From Chloroflexota bacterium (GTDB lineage Bacteria > Chloroflexota > UBA6077 > CF-72), in contig JAFAPL010000256.1 of the NCBI GenBank assembly GCA_019247135.1, positions 1 through 8,591 of the forward strand: a DNA stretch of 8,591 nt, read 5' to 3'. The translations under genes and the position numbers were made by a program. Below, piece after piece: positions 1-6,930 of the stretch (position 1 is its first letter; every line of letters begins with the position of its first letter). A model generated the notes under the pieces. The model ran no database searches. It saw only the letters and a list, made by a program, of their open reading frames with translations, and was not told the origin of the DNA.

Positions 1-513
1 GGCCGTCGCTTCGTCGATACGACGCTGCAAATCGAAGTTCAGCTCGTTGATGGTGCGATTGGCTGCCTCCAGCTCCGCCACATAGGCTCTCAACTGGAGT
101 CCCAGGTGGCGACGCTCGATCCCGCGCGCCACCACCACTCGTAGCTCGTCCACGTCGCACGGCTTGATCAGATAGTCGTAGGCGCCTTCGCGCAGTGCCT
201 TGATGGCCGACTCCATCGAAGCGTAGCCAGTCAGCATGATGGCCACGGCGTCCGGCTGGATCTTGCGCAGCTCCGCCACGATGCTCAGGCCATCCGTGTC
301 GTCCAGGCGCAGGTCCGTCAGCACGACATCGAACGTTTGCTCGCGCAACCTGCGGAGCGCCTCCGCGCCGGTCGTGGTGATCGCGACCTGGTAGCCCTCC
401 ATCTCGAGAATGGCGCCCATCGTGACGGCCACGCTCTCCTCGTCGTCGATGACGAGCAACGAGGCGCGTTCGTCGCGTTCGTCGCGGTTGTCGTGCTCGT
501 CAGGCCTCGCCAT
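1..513 (-). CDS. Response regulator, receiver domain followed by a coiled coil (3' end outside window)
   Basis: This is a two-component response regulator that should accept phosphate from the kinase encoded just upstream. The visible part is 171 residues and stays open at the window edge. A charged N-terminal tail (residues 5-16) precedes a complete CheY-like receiver (about 18-135): acidic pair D23-D24, phospho-acceptor Asp67 in the VVLTD motif, Thr95 in MLTGYAS, and Lys117 in the LIKP motif. The segment from about 136 on is heptad-like (LRAYVAELEAANRTINEL), which suggests a coiled-coil linker to an output domain lying outside the window. That domain could be DNA-binding, a second kinase, GGDEF or HD; the sequence does not say. 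The ATG at 513-511 overlaps the kinase stop by 14 bases, which indicates translational coupling. The receiver call is secure; the output is unknown. Confidence 0.92.
   Translation of the reverse strand, partial: MARPDEHDNRDERDERASLLVIDDEESVAVTMGAILEMEGYQVAITTTGAEALRRLREQTFDVVLTDLRLDDTDGLSIVAELRKIQPDAVAIMLTGYASMESAIKALREGAYDYLIKPCDVDELRVVVARGIERRHLGLQLRAYVAELEAANRTINELNFDLQRRIDEATA
466..501 (-). repeat. Four 9-bp tandem units in the regulator's N-terminus
   Basis: On the plus strand two exact copies of gcgttcgtc are followed by two degraded copies (gcggttgtc, gtgctcgtc). Because the unit is 9 bp the frame is kept, and the repeat encodes the charged triplets DEH, DNR, DER, DER at residues 5-16 of the response regulator. 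It sits right beside the kinase/regulator overlap. Replication slippage could change the length of this tail without a frameshift. It may be no more than a disordered N-terminal extension. Confidence 0.65.
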
Positions 514-2635
514 CCTGCGCGGGCCCTCCAATCGGCAGCGCCACGCTGAAGGTCGTGCCGCGACCCTCACGACTCCGAAGCTTTATGGAGCCACCGTGGG
601 CCTGGACTATGCCTTGTGAAACCCACAGCCCGAGGCCCGTGCCCTTCGTATCTTTGGTCGAGAAAAACGGCTCGAAAATATGCGGGAGGTGTTCCTCGGA
701 GATGCCCTTGCCCGTATCACGGATCTGAATCTGGACGGAGTCCGCCATCAAGAATTCGGGGTCCCCGCCGTCTGACCAGCGGGTCGTCACATAAATCGTG
801 CCGCCGTCCGGCATCGCCTGCTGGGCATTCAGCATCAGATTGAGAAGGACCTGCTTGAGCTGATCGGCGGAGGCGATCACTGGTGGTAGAGTGCTGTCCA
901 GCTCGTTCTCGACGCGGACGTGATTCTGGCGCAAGTGTTTTTCGATCAGACCCTCGGACTCTTCGATCAGGCGGTTGATGTCCGTCGGCTCCATCTTGGG
1001 CGCACGGTAAAATCCGAGCATCTGACGCAGGATGCGCGAGACGCGATCCGTTTCTTTGGTTGCGATCTGCAGGAATTTGAAATTCGGATCCGTCTGCGGA
1101 ATTTTGTTCGTGAGCAGATAGAGCGCATTCTTGATCGCTTCCAGCGGATTGTTGATCTCGTGGGCGATGGAGGCTGCCAATCGACCGGTGGCGGCGAGCT
1201 TTTCGGAGTCGAACAGAATCTGCTCGATTCTTCGCCGCTCGAGTTCCCGCAGCCGCGAAACATCCTGCATCACCGAGACCGTCGCCGCGACCGCGCCGAG
1301 CTCGTCGCGCACCTCGGTGGACGTAACGGCCATGGTCAACTGCTCGCGTGAGTCCGGATCGCTGAGGACGATTTCTCCGCTCATGCCCTGGGCGGGGTCC
1401 AGGCGCAGCTGAGAAACGAAGGAGGTGAATTTTGCTTCGTTGCTGACGCAGATGTGCGCGCGGCGGCTACGGTGACTCTCCAGCGGCGATGCCTGGAACA
1501 GGCGCATCGCCTCATGATTCATCAGGATCGGTTGGTTGTCGTTGTCGAGCAGAATGATCGGATTGGGCACGCTGCGCAGGATCAGATTGAGTCGGTCGCG
1601 TTCCAGGCGTACTTCTTCTTCCGCTGTTTGCAGCGCCTGGACATTTTGAGAAACCTGCTCCGTCGCTTGACGCAGGTCGGTGATGTTTTTCAAAACGGCG
1701 AGCGTGCCGCGTGAGCCGTCGAAGTAGTTGGTGGCGGAGCGGGTGATCATCTCGAACAGCAGCTCGGTGCCCTCGATCGGGTCGATCAACGTCAAGTCGC
1801 GCGCGACGTTCTGCTCGAGCTTGCTGTTGCTCAATGCAGCCGTGAAAAAGAAATTGTTGAGAAAGATTGCTCTGCGTTTGCCTTCACTATCGTCCGGATG
1901 CTCTTTGAAGAGTGATTCCGCGCGCACGTTCTGGAGGATGATGTCGTTGTTGGCATCACACAAGACGACCGGGTCGGCGACGCTGTTGACCATCCAGAAC
2001 AGCCACTCTTTTTCGACGGCATGTTGTTCGCTGGAGTCCTTGTAGCGCTCCACGTCGCTCGCACGTACGAGCGCGGTGCCGGCCTGAGTGGCAAACGGCA
2101 TGAGGCGCTCGATGTCGGCGTCGGTGAGCGGCTCGTCTCTACTGAGAATGATGACGCCGACCGATGGCACGTCACGGCCTTGCCAGCTCGCCAGGCCAAA
2201 CATGTCCGACGTGCTGCGCAGTGGCAGGACCACGAAGCTGGAGATCTCCATCTCGAGCAGCTGCCCGAGTGTTTGCTGATTGAGTGGCGACGTACGCGCG
2301 TCGTCGACCCGCAGTGGCACGCCGTCCCGTAGCGCGATGACGATCGGACTCTGGCTCTCGCCCAGGTTGATCTCGAACGACTGGACGAGCGGATCGGGCA
2401 CGTTGAGGCCGATCGCGCCGCGCATGGCGGTGGTGGCCGGGTCGTACAGCGCAACGATGGCGCGACGGTAGCCGAGTGCCCGGGACAGACCCTCGAGCAT
2501 TGGCATGAGGGTTTCGCGCGGGTCGACCAGTTGGACGACCGCGCTCTGGACCGACTGCTCGGGTGCGGGAGACGGCGGCGCCGTGCCCTGACCGGCGGAC
2601 GTTTGTGGCCCGGCACTGCGGAACTCGACTGCCAT
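500..2635 (-). CDS. Cytosolic sensor histidine kinase, GAF-PAS-PAS-HisKA-HATPase
   Basis: This 711-residue kinase has no signal peptide or membrane segment, so it should sense an intracellular signal. Domains in order: a Pro/Gln-rich N-terminus (1-35); a GAF-like domain (about 40-190); a PAS-like domain (about 208-320, with SVADPVVLCDANNDI); a short coiled coil (about 320-350); a second PAS (about 350-460, SVPNPIILLDNDNQPIL); HisKA (about 470-545) with phospho-acceptor His492 in the AHEINNPLEAI motif; and HATPase_c (about 585-700) with N box (Asn603), G1 (DTGKGIS, 640-646), F box (FEPFFSTK) and G2 (GTGLGL, 665-670). All catalytic boxes are intact. The HEINNPLE form resembles NtrB-type kinases. 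The ATG lies 24 bases after gvpA, and the stop overlaps the response regulator start by 14 bases, so it is probably co-transcribed with the gas vesicle genes. The ligand of the GAF/PAS domains cannot be read from the sequence. Confidence 0.95.
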   Translation of the reverse strand: MAVEFRSAGPQTSAGQGTAPPSPAPEQSVQSAVVQLVDPRETLMPMLEGLSRALGYRRAIVALYDPATTAMRGAIGLNVPDPLVQSFEINLGESQSPIVIALRDGVPLRVDDARTSPLNQQTLGQLLEMEISSFVVLPLRSTSDMFGLASWQGRDVPSVGVIILSRDEPLTDADIERLMPFATQAGTALVRASDVERYKDSSEQHAVEKEWLFWMVNSVADPVVLCDANNDIILQNVRAESLFKEHPDDSEGKRRAIFLNNFFFTAALSNSKLEQNVARDLTLIDPIEGTELLFEMITRSATNYFDGSRGTLAVLKNITDLRQATEQVSQNVQALQTAEEEVRLERDRLNLILRSVPNPIILLDNDNQPILMNHEAMRLFQASPLESHRSRRAHICVSNEAKFTSFVSQLRLDPAQGMSGEIVLSDPDSREQLTMAVTSTEVRDELGAVAATVSVMQDVSRLRELERRRIEQILFDSEKLAATGRLAASIAHEINNPLEAIKNALYLLTNKIPQTDPNFKFLQIATKETDRVSRILRQMLGFYRAPKMEPTDINRLIEESEGLIEKHLRQNHVRVENELDSTLPPVIASADQLKQVLLNLMLNAQQAMPDGGTIYVTTRWSDGGDPEFLMADSVQIQIRDTGKGISEEHLPHIFEPFFSTKDTKGTGLGLWVSQGIVQAHGGSIKLRSREGRGTTFSVALPIGGPAQDGEA

Positions 2636-2659
2636 CAGACCTGCTGATTCGATAGCGGG

Positions 2660-2968
2660 CTAGTACCCGCCGCGGTCCTGTGGACGCTCGACCGGTACGT
2701 CGGTCGGCAACGTCGGCGGCGCGATCAGCTCCTCGCGTACTGGGGCTGCCAGCGGTGGGCGCGCGACGGGCGCGGCGATGCCCAACGCTTCCGCATAGCG
2801 CAGGTAGGTGTCGATGGACGCCACCACGACACGGGCCTCCACGGTGATCAGGTCGATCCCGACCAGTGAGACACGCACCCACGCATCAATCACGATGCCC
2901 TTGTCCAGGACGCGGTCGAGGACGTCGATGAGACTGGTGCCGCCAGGGGCGCGTTCAACGGGAGGCAT
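2660..2968 (-). CDS. gvpA: Major gas vesicle shell protein GvpA
   Basis: GvpA is the small hydrophobic protein that polymerises into the ribbed, gas-permeable wall of the gas vesicle. The 102-residue product carries the family core at about 11-65: [19 protein letters not shown], then [10 protein letters not shown], then the [20 protein letters not shown] segment, all very close to classical GvpA. The ATG at 2968 is preceded by a strong Shine-Dalgarno sequence, the best in the cluster, which fits the demand for a bulk structural protein. After the core there is a Pro-rich tail of about 38 residues (65-102) that short GvpA proteins of roughly 70 residues lack. It is the third GvpA-family gene of the cluster; the other two are the GvpJ and GvpS types. 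It lies 18 bases after gvpJ and 24 bases before the histidine kinase. Confidence 0.95.
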   Translation of the reverse strand: MPPVERAPGGTSLIDVLDRVLDKGIVIDAWVRVSLVGIDLITVEARVVVASIDTYLRYAEALGIAAPVARPPLAAPVREELIAPPTLPTDVPVERPQDRGGY

Positions 2969-2977
2969 CGGCTCGGT

Positions 2978-2984
2978 TCACCTC
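2978..2984 (-). promoter_or_regulatory. Strong ribosome binding site of gvpA
   Basis: The minus strand reads GAGGTGA, seven consecutive bases complementary to the 16S rRNA tail, with a 9-base spacer before the gvpA ATG. It lies across the end of gvpJ. The other gvp genes mostly have GTG starts and no comparable site, so translation of gvpA is probably favoured within the shared transcript. Confidence 0.7.
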
Positions 2985-2986
2985 TT

Positions 2987-3331
2987 TCATGCGGGTGGGA
3001 TTGACGACGGAGGTGTGGTGGGTAGCGTCGGGGTGGCGCCGCGGGCGGCGAGCTGGCCCTCGAGCTCGGCGATGCGCCGCTCCAATCGCATGACAGTCGT
3101 TTCGGCCTCCTCTTGCGCGATAAGCGCGCGGTCGTATCTCCACCAGTTGAGTCCTATTTGCTCCGCTTTGTCGATTGAACACACCAGCAGACGGATACGA
3201 ATCGTCAACAGCTCGACATTGGCCACCGAAATGCGGACGTCGCCCGCGACGACGAGACCTTTATCGAGAATGCGATCCAGGATGTCGATCAGGCTCGTGC
3301 CCTGATATGCGCGGCGCGGCTCGAGGCTCAC
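2987..3331 (-). CDS. gvpJ: Minor gas vesicle protein GvpJ (GvpA family)
   Basis: GvpJ is a minor GvpA-like protein thought to act at vesicle tips or in assembly. The 114-residue product has the family core at about 12-65: SLIDILDRILDKGLVVAGDV, then RISVANVELLTIRIRLLV, then CSIDKAEQIGLNWW. The 'VAGD' turn, 'VELLTI' and the 'DKA..IG.(N/D)WW' ending are the signature I recall for B. megaterium GvpJ rather than GvpA. A coiled-coil segment follows (about 72-96, EEAETTVMRLERRIAELEGQL) and then a Pro/Thr-rich tail. The start is a GTG at 3331, 10 bases after the gvpK stop. An ATG at 3345, overlapping the gvpK stop, is out of frame with this gene. gvpA follows 18 bases downstream. Assignment to the GvpA/J family is secure; J rather than another minor paralogue is likely. 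Confidence 0.85.
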   Translation of the reverse strand: MSLEPRRAYQGTSLIDILDRILDKGLVVAGDVRISVANVELLTIRIRLLVCSIDKAEQIGLNWWRYDRALIAQEEAETTVMRLERRIAELEGQLAARGATPTLPTTPPSSIPPA

Positions 3332-3341
3332 GTCGCCAGGC

Positions 3342-3620
3342 TCATAACAGATCTCCGAGCGGCCCCAGATTGATGTTCAGGTCCGCGGGCTGCAGGCCGA
3401 ACTGGTGCGCCAGTTCGTGCACCTTCTCTTCCAGTTTCATCAGCGCCAGTCCGACGCGTTCCACCTCCTCATCGGTGAGGCCGCCTCCGTCCATGCGACG
3501 CACAGCCTGGCGTTCCAGCAGCTGTCGCAGGAACTCGACCAGCGTCAGCACGAGCTGCGCCAGTCCTTTGTCGACCCCCTCGCTATCGATGTTGATGCGA
3601 TCCGGCAAGGCGCCACGCAC
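3342..3620 (-). CDS. gvpK: Gas vesicle protein GvpK
   Basis: GvpK is a small accessory protein required for gas vesicle formation in studied species. The 92-residue product matches the family along its whole length: an N-terminal INIDSEGVDKGLAQLVLTLVEFLRQLLERQA helix region (about 9-39), RRMDGGGLTDEEVERVG (41-57), LALMKLEEKV, and the C-terminal GLQPADLNINLGPLGDLL. This length is close to that of the B. megaterium protein as I recall it. The GTG at 3620 is the only ATG, GTG or TTG codon between the upstream in-frame stop (3690-3692) and the conserved region, so the start is well constrained. It lies 31 bases after the preceding GvpF/L-family gene and 10 bases before gvpJ. Confidence 0.93.
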   Translation of the reverse strand: MRGALPDRINIDSEGVDKGLAQLVLTLVEFLRQLLERQAVRRMDGGGLTDEEVERVGLALMKLEEKVHELAHQFGLQPADLNINLGPLGDLL

Positions 3621-3651
3621 GTGACGCAGCTCGTCCCGAAGCAGTTCGAGC

Positions 3652-4344
3652 TCAGCGTTCGTCGTCGTTGGATGCCTCCCTAGCCCTGCTCAGCGACACG
3701 AACGTATATGGCGGCCATGGACCATTGACCAGTATACGAACGTCCTGTTGGATACCGACGCCTTCCAGGAGCCGCGCACGAATCTCAACTGCGCTCGTTC
3801 GGGGAATCAACAACGCCGACGACAGCGCGACCGAGTCGCTGGGCGCGAGGCGATGGATCCACCGGCCGGGCGCCGTGCGCTCGAGCATCGCTTGCACGTC
3901 GACGGCTCTCTTCCTATGTTGCTCCGAGCCCGCCAGCTTGCGCTGCCGTTCCAATAGGTACTGCGCGCCCGTGCTCGCCGGACTGGTCGACCCCTGGGGG
4001 TGCACAGGAGAAGTCCATACGACCGTGACAGCAAGCTCGCACAGGCCATGCAAGCGGTCGAGCTCAGAGATCAGCTCAGACGCGCGCTCCCGCACGTACG
4101 CGCGCACGTCTGGCTCGCCCTCGAACCACGATGGAAATCGAACCGGCAAACAGTCGCCGAGCTGCATGACGATCTCGTGAGCGGCCAGCAGGTCACGACG
4201 TCCGAGGTCTGTCGGCATCGCCTCGAACTGAGTCGCGACCGCCGCGAGGCCGTCTGACTCGATGCGGCGGAGGGCTCCGCCGCGCAGGCCGGTATGCGGC
4301 GCGGAAGACGTTTCAGTCCGCGCGATCGCGTGGAGCAGCAGCAT
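3652..4344 (-). CDS. Extra GvpF/GvpL-family protein, divergent
   Basis: GvpF and GvpL are accessory proteins that contact GvpA and are thought to help nucleate or chaperone shell assembly. This 230-residue protein is recognised by the C-terminal signature GPWPPYTF (208-215), by a LPVRF segment (66-70) where the family usually has LP(V/L)xFGT, and by an N-terminal LLLHAI strand where relatives have YVYAI. The middle is divergent: the FGT motif reads FPSWF, and the helical charged region after the LSPG-type motif is weak. It sits between the gvpS-like gene and gvpK, a place with no F/L gene in the B. megaterium order I recall, so it looks like an additional paralogue. The ATG at 4344 overlaps the gvpS stop by 32 bases. 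Family is fairly sure; subtype is not. Confidence 0.82.
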   Translation of the reverse strand: MLLLHAIARTETSSAPHTGLRGGALRRIESDGLAAVATQFEAMPTDLGRRDLLAAHEIVMQLGDCLPVRFPSWFEGEPDVRAYVRERASELISELDRLHGLCELAVTVVWTSPVHPQGSTSPASTGAQYLLERQRKLAGSEQHRKRAVDVQAMLERTAPGRWIHRLAPSDSVALSSALLIPRTSAVEIRARLLEGVGIQQDVRILVNGPWPPYTFVSLSRAREASNDDER

Positions 4345-4549
4345 CGCGCGAGCGTGTCATGTTCTCGACGGCGGTCAAGACGACGTTCAGCCCCAGGTAG
4401 ATCAAGTCCACACCAGCCACGGAGATCGTGGCCTCGCCGGTGATGACGACACCGCGGTTCAACAGCCGGTCCGCCAGCTCCAGGAGCGTCAGCTCGTCAT
4501 CTCTCGGCGCGCTCAGGCTGACAAAGCGGTCAGTCACGCGCCAGCCCAC
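4313..4549 (-). CDS. gvpS: GvpS-like minor gas vesicle protein (GvpA family)
   Basis: This is a 78-residue GvpA-family protein, presumably a minor shell or tip component. The core runs from about residue 20 to 64: LTLLELADRLLNRGVVITGE, then ATISVAGVDLIYLGLNVVL, then TAVENM. The 'ISVAGVDL(I/V)YL.L' stretch resembles GvpS of B. megaterium, and the position just after gvpL and before gvpK agrees. Two GTG starts are possible. The one at 4549 overlaps the gvpL end by 20 bases; the one at 4537 (residue 5) lies in a GTGACTGA overlap with the gvpL stop. Either keeps the whole core. The short C-terminus overlaps the next gene by 32 bases. Family assignment is strong; the S subtype rests on motif wording and synteny. 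Confidence 0.8.
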   Translation of the reverse strand: MGWRVTDRFVSLSAPRDDELTLLELADRLLNRGVVITGEATISVAGVDLIYLGLNVVLTAVENMTRSRDAAAPRDRAD

Positions 4550-5312
4550 CGAAGCGGTACGCCGGCCAGGGTCCTGTCAGCAACAAGCGATAGGTCGGCT
4601 CGGGCCAACGCCGTCGCGCGCCATCGACGACATCCAGGAACGCGCTCTCGTTCTTGCGTTTGACCAGCACGCTGAGTCGCGCCAGCGGACGCTCGACCGC
4701 GTCACCTGGCAGCGCTTCGGCGAACACGTCGTCGGCCGCCGGACGCAGCATGTCTGAAAGCGCCCGGGCTGCCTCGGCGTCGCGTCGGTGCGCCTCGTCG
4801 CGCTCGAGTGTTGCGGCCTGACGGCGCAGCAAATGCGCGCGTCCCGGCGAGCTTGTTTCGATCTGCGCGTGCAACTGCTGCAGTGTCGGACTATGCGCGG
4901 CCAGCTCAGCCGGACTCAACGGGTTGACGCGATGCAAGGCGACCACCCATTCACCGCGGTCTTCGACCTGCTGCAGTCGATCGAGCAACTTGATGGCTTC
5001 GGTGCTCAGCAGTCCTTGAACCCGCTCGTCATCACGAAACACGGTCCCGAACGCCAAAGGAACGGTCGCTGTCGATGCTTCCCACAGGTGCTCGTTCACA
5101 TCCTGGTGCGCAATCGCCCGTGGCCCGAGCCAGGTGATGTCGCGAATCCGTTCGTTGAGCGGCTCCTCCGAGAAATCTCGCGCGGGCACGTCGCTCACCG
5201 CAGCGACGAGCTGGTCGTTACCGATCCAGCGCAATGGACGGCCGTCGATGCCGTCGACCGAGGCCGCAACCGGCTGCCGCAGGATGGCGTAAACGTAGAC
5301 GAGTTGGCTCAC
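4530..5312 (-). CDS. gvpL: Gas vesicle accessory protein GvpL (GvpF/L family)
   Basis: This 260-residue protein has all landmarks of the GvpF/L family: the N-terminal strand LVYVYAIL (4-11), the central VPLAFGTVF motif (84-92), an SSPGRAHLLRRQ segment (154-165) opening a charged helical region, and the C-terminal TGPWPAYRFGGLA (246-258). The SPGR segment and the short C-terminus ending soon after GPWPxYxF resemble GvpL more than GvpF, and the neighbours (gvpG on one side in cluster order, gvpS on the other) support L. The start is a GTG at 5312 without a convincing Shine-Dalgarno sequence. The next upstream gene is divergent, only 47 bases away, so any local promoter must lie in that short gap or inside the neighbouring gene. 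The product probably assists GvpA assembly. Confidence 0.88.
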   Translation of the reverse strand: MSQLVYVYAILRQPVAASVDGIDGRPLRWIGNDQLVAAVSDVPARDFSEEPLNERIRDITWLGPRAIAHQDVNEHLWEASTATVPLAFGTVFRDDERVQGLLSTEAIKLLDRLQQVEDRGEWVVALHRVNPLSPAELAAHSPTLQQLHAQIETSSPGRAHLLRRQAATLERDEAHRRDAEAARALSDMLRPAADDVFAEALPGDAVERPLARLSVLVKRKNESAFLDVVDGARRRWPEPTYRLLLTGPWPAYRFGGLARD

Positions 5313-5359
5313 TGGATTGGCGCGCCACCGCGCCGTCGCGAAATACTAGCGCTCGTCTC
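5313..5359. promoter_or_regulatory. Short divergent region between gvpL and the uxuA-like gene
   Basis: This 47-base region must serve the starts of two divergent genes. It contains a perfect 10-bp palindrome, TGGCGCGCCA (5318-5327), immediately upstream of the gvpL GTG, and on the minus strand a weak -10-like TAGTAT (5348-5343). No matching -35 box and no clear Shine-Dalgarno sequence for either gene are visible. The palindrome could be an operator or chance in GC-rich DNA. Treat the promoter role as an inference from gene orientation. Confidence 0.3.
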
Positions 5360-6337
5360 ATGATCGAGCTTGCCGAAATGCTTCCCCCGACGCCGTCGGC
5401 GTTGTGGACCCTGGCCCGCCAGATGGGCCTCGAATACGCCGTGGGTGGCCTCCCGTTCGACGATCCGCAGAACGGCTCTGAACAGCCCTGGGACTACGTG
5501 CCGCTCCTGCGTACGAAACAACGGTACGAGTCGGCAGGCTTCAAGCTGGCCGTGCTCGAGTCGCGTCCGCCCTACAACAAGGTCAAACGCGGCCTGCCTG
5601 GACGGGAGGAAGAGATCGACGGCATCTGCACGCTGATCGAGAACATGGGCCGACTCGGCATCCCCATCTGGTGCTATGAGTGGATGACCGACTTCAACTG
5701 GATGCGCACCAACACCAGCAATCCCGCACGCGGCGGCTCGGTCGTGACGAGTTTCGACGCGTCGTTGCTGAAGGATGCGCCGCCGACTGAGAACGGCCCG
5801 ATCAGTGAAGAAGAGCTGTGGACGAACCTGGAATACTTTCTCAAACGCGTTGTTCCCGTGGCAGAGAAGGCGAACGTAAAGCTCGCGATGCACCCTGATG
5901 ATCCGCCGCTGTCGCCTATTCGCGGTGTTGCTCGGATCATGCGAAGCGTAGAAAATTACCAGCGTTTGCTCGACCTCGTGCCGAGTCCAGTGAACGGGAT
6001 AACTCTGTGCCAGGGGAACTTCACGCTGATGACTGACGACTTGCCGTCAGTGATCAGGAAGTTTTGTAATCAGAAGAAAGTGTTCTTTGTTCACTTTCGC
6101 GATGTACGCGGCACGCCGGAGAAATTCACCGAAACGTGGCACGACGAAGGCAAAACTGATCTCGTCGAATGCATGCGCGCCTACCGCGAGGTGGGATTCG
6201 ACGGTGTCTTGCGGCCCGATCATGTGCCGACCGTGGAAGGTGACCAGAACGACCGCCCAGGGTACTCGGCGTACGGGCGCCTGTACGCCATCGGCTACAT
6301 TCGCGGCATCCGCGAGGCGGTGTATCACGAGCCATGA
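5360..6337 (+). CDS. uxuA: Mannonate dehydratase (UxuA)-like protein
   Basis: UxuA-family enzymes dehydrate D-mannonate to 2-keto-3-deoxygluconate in hexuronate catabolism, using a divalent metal in a xylose-isomerase-like TIM barrel. The 325-residue product carries the family motifs: AMHPDDPPLSP (His178), NGITLCQGNFTLM (Cys217), VFFVHFRDVRGT (His245), ETWHDEGKTD (His261) and VLRPDHVPTVEG (Asp287). The His178/Cys217/His245/Asp287 set matches the metal ligands known for the family. The protein is shorter than the roughly 390-residue E. coli enzyme; this shorter form could act on another sugar acid. The ATG at 5360 fits the family start; a second in-frame ATG lies at 5378. Its stop overlaps the methyltransferase start (ATGA). 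It lies on the strand opposite the gas vesicle genes. Fold is certain; substrate is less so. Confidence 0.87.
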   Translation: MIELAEMLPPTPSALWTLARQMGLEYAVGGLPFDDPQNGSEQPWDYVPLLRTKQRYESAGFKLAVLESRPPYNKVKRGLPGREEEIDGICTLIENMGRLGIPIWCYEWMTDFNWMRTNTSNPARGGSVVTSFDASLLKDAPPTENGPISEEELWTNLEYFLKRVVPVAEKANVKLAMHPDDPPLSPIRGVARIMRSVENYQRLLDLVPSPVNGITLCQGNFTLMTDDLPSVIRKFCNQKKVFFVHFRDVRGTPEKFTETWHDEGKTDLVECMRAYREVGFDGVLRPDHVPTVEGDQNDRPGYSAYGRLYAIGYIRGIREAVYHEP

Positions 6338-6930
6338 CGACGGAGCACCAGCGCGCCCACTTCGCGACGGCTTACGAATCTACGCCGCCATGGGACATCG
6401 GGAGGCCCCAGCCCGCGTTCGTCGAGTTACTGGAACGGGGCGAGATTCGCGGTCGCGTGCTGGACGTAGGTTGCGGCACCGGCGAGCACTCGCTGATGGC
6501 TGCCGCGGCCGGCCTCGACGCGACCGGCGTCGACATCGCCGAAGCCGCGATTGCCCAGGCACAACAAAAGAGTCGCGACCGCGATCTCGGCGCACGCTTC
6601 TTCGTGTGGGACGTGTTCGCGCTGGACCAGCTTCGCGAACAGTTCGACACGGTCCTGGATTGCGGACTGTTCCACATCTTCGACGACGATCAGCGGCCAG
6701 CATACGTGGAGGGCCTGCGCGCGGTGTTGCCCTCGGGCGGGCGCTTCTGCATGTTGTGCTTCAGCGATCAGCAGCCAGGTGAAGGGGGCCCGCGGCGCGT
6801 GCGAGAAGATGAGATTCGCCAGAGCTTCAGCGACGGCTGGCGCATCGACCGTCTCGAGCGGTCGACTCTGCACGTGACGTTCGACCCGAACGGCGCGCGC
6901 GCCTGGCTGGCCTGCCTCACTCGGACGTAG
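6334..6930 (+). CDS. Class I SAM-dependent methyltransferase
   Basis: This 198-residue protein has a Rossmann-fold methyltransferase core: motif I VLDVGCGTG (42-50), the acidic end of strand 2 in GVDIA (65-69), WDVF (92-95), and LDCGLFHIF (108-116) as the post-motif strand and loop. The N-terminal PPWDIGRPQPAF (18-29) is typical of a small-molecule methyltransferase group related to thiopurine/TehB-like enzymes. The acceptor substrate is not evident. It starts at an ATG that overlaps the uxuA-like stop by four bases, so the two are almost certainly translated from one mRNA. A functional link to sugar acid metabolism is not obvious. The gene converges on gvpG, with 83 bases between the stops. 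Confidence 0.9.
   Translation: MTTEHQRAHFATAYESTPPWDIGRPQPAFVELLERGEIRGRVLDVGCGTGEHSLMAAAAGLDATGVDIAEAAIAQAQQKSRDRDLGARFFVWDVFALDQLREQFDTVLDCGLFHIFDDDQRPAYVEGLRAVLPSGGRFCMLCFSDQQPGEGGPRRVREDEIRQSFSDGWRIDRLERSTLHVTFDPNGARAWLACLTRT

Noticed and set aside
1831..2616. Minus-strand open frame within the histidine kinase gene
   Set aside because: It is an out-of-frame shadow, Arg/Ser-rich, and the GAF and PAS domains are read in the kinase frame.
5234..5359. Upstream extension of the uxuA-like gene
   Set aside because: The added residues are Arg-rich, antisense to the gvpL start, and the family match begins at the ATG at 5360.
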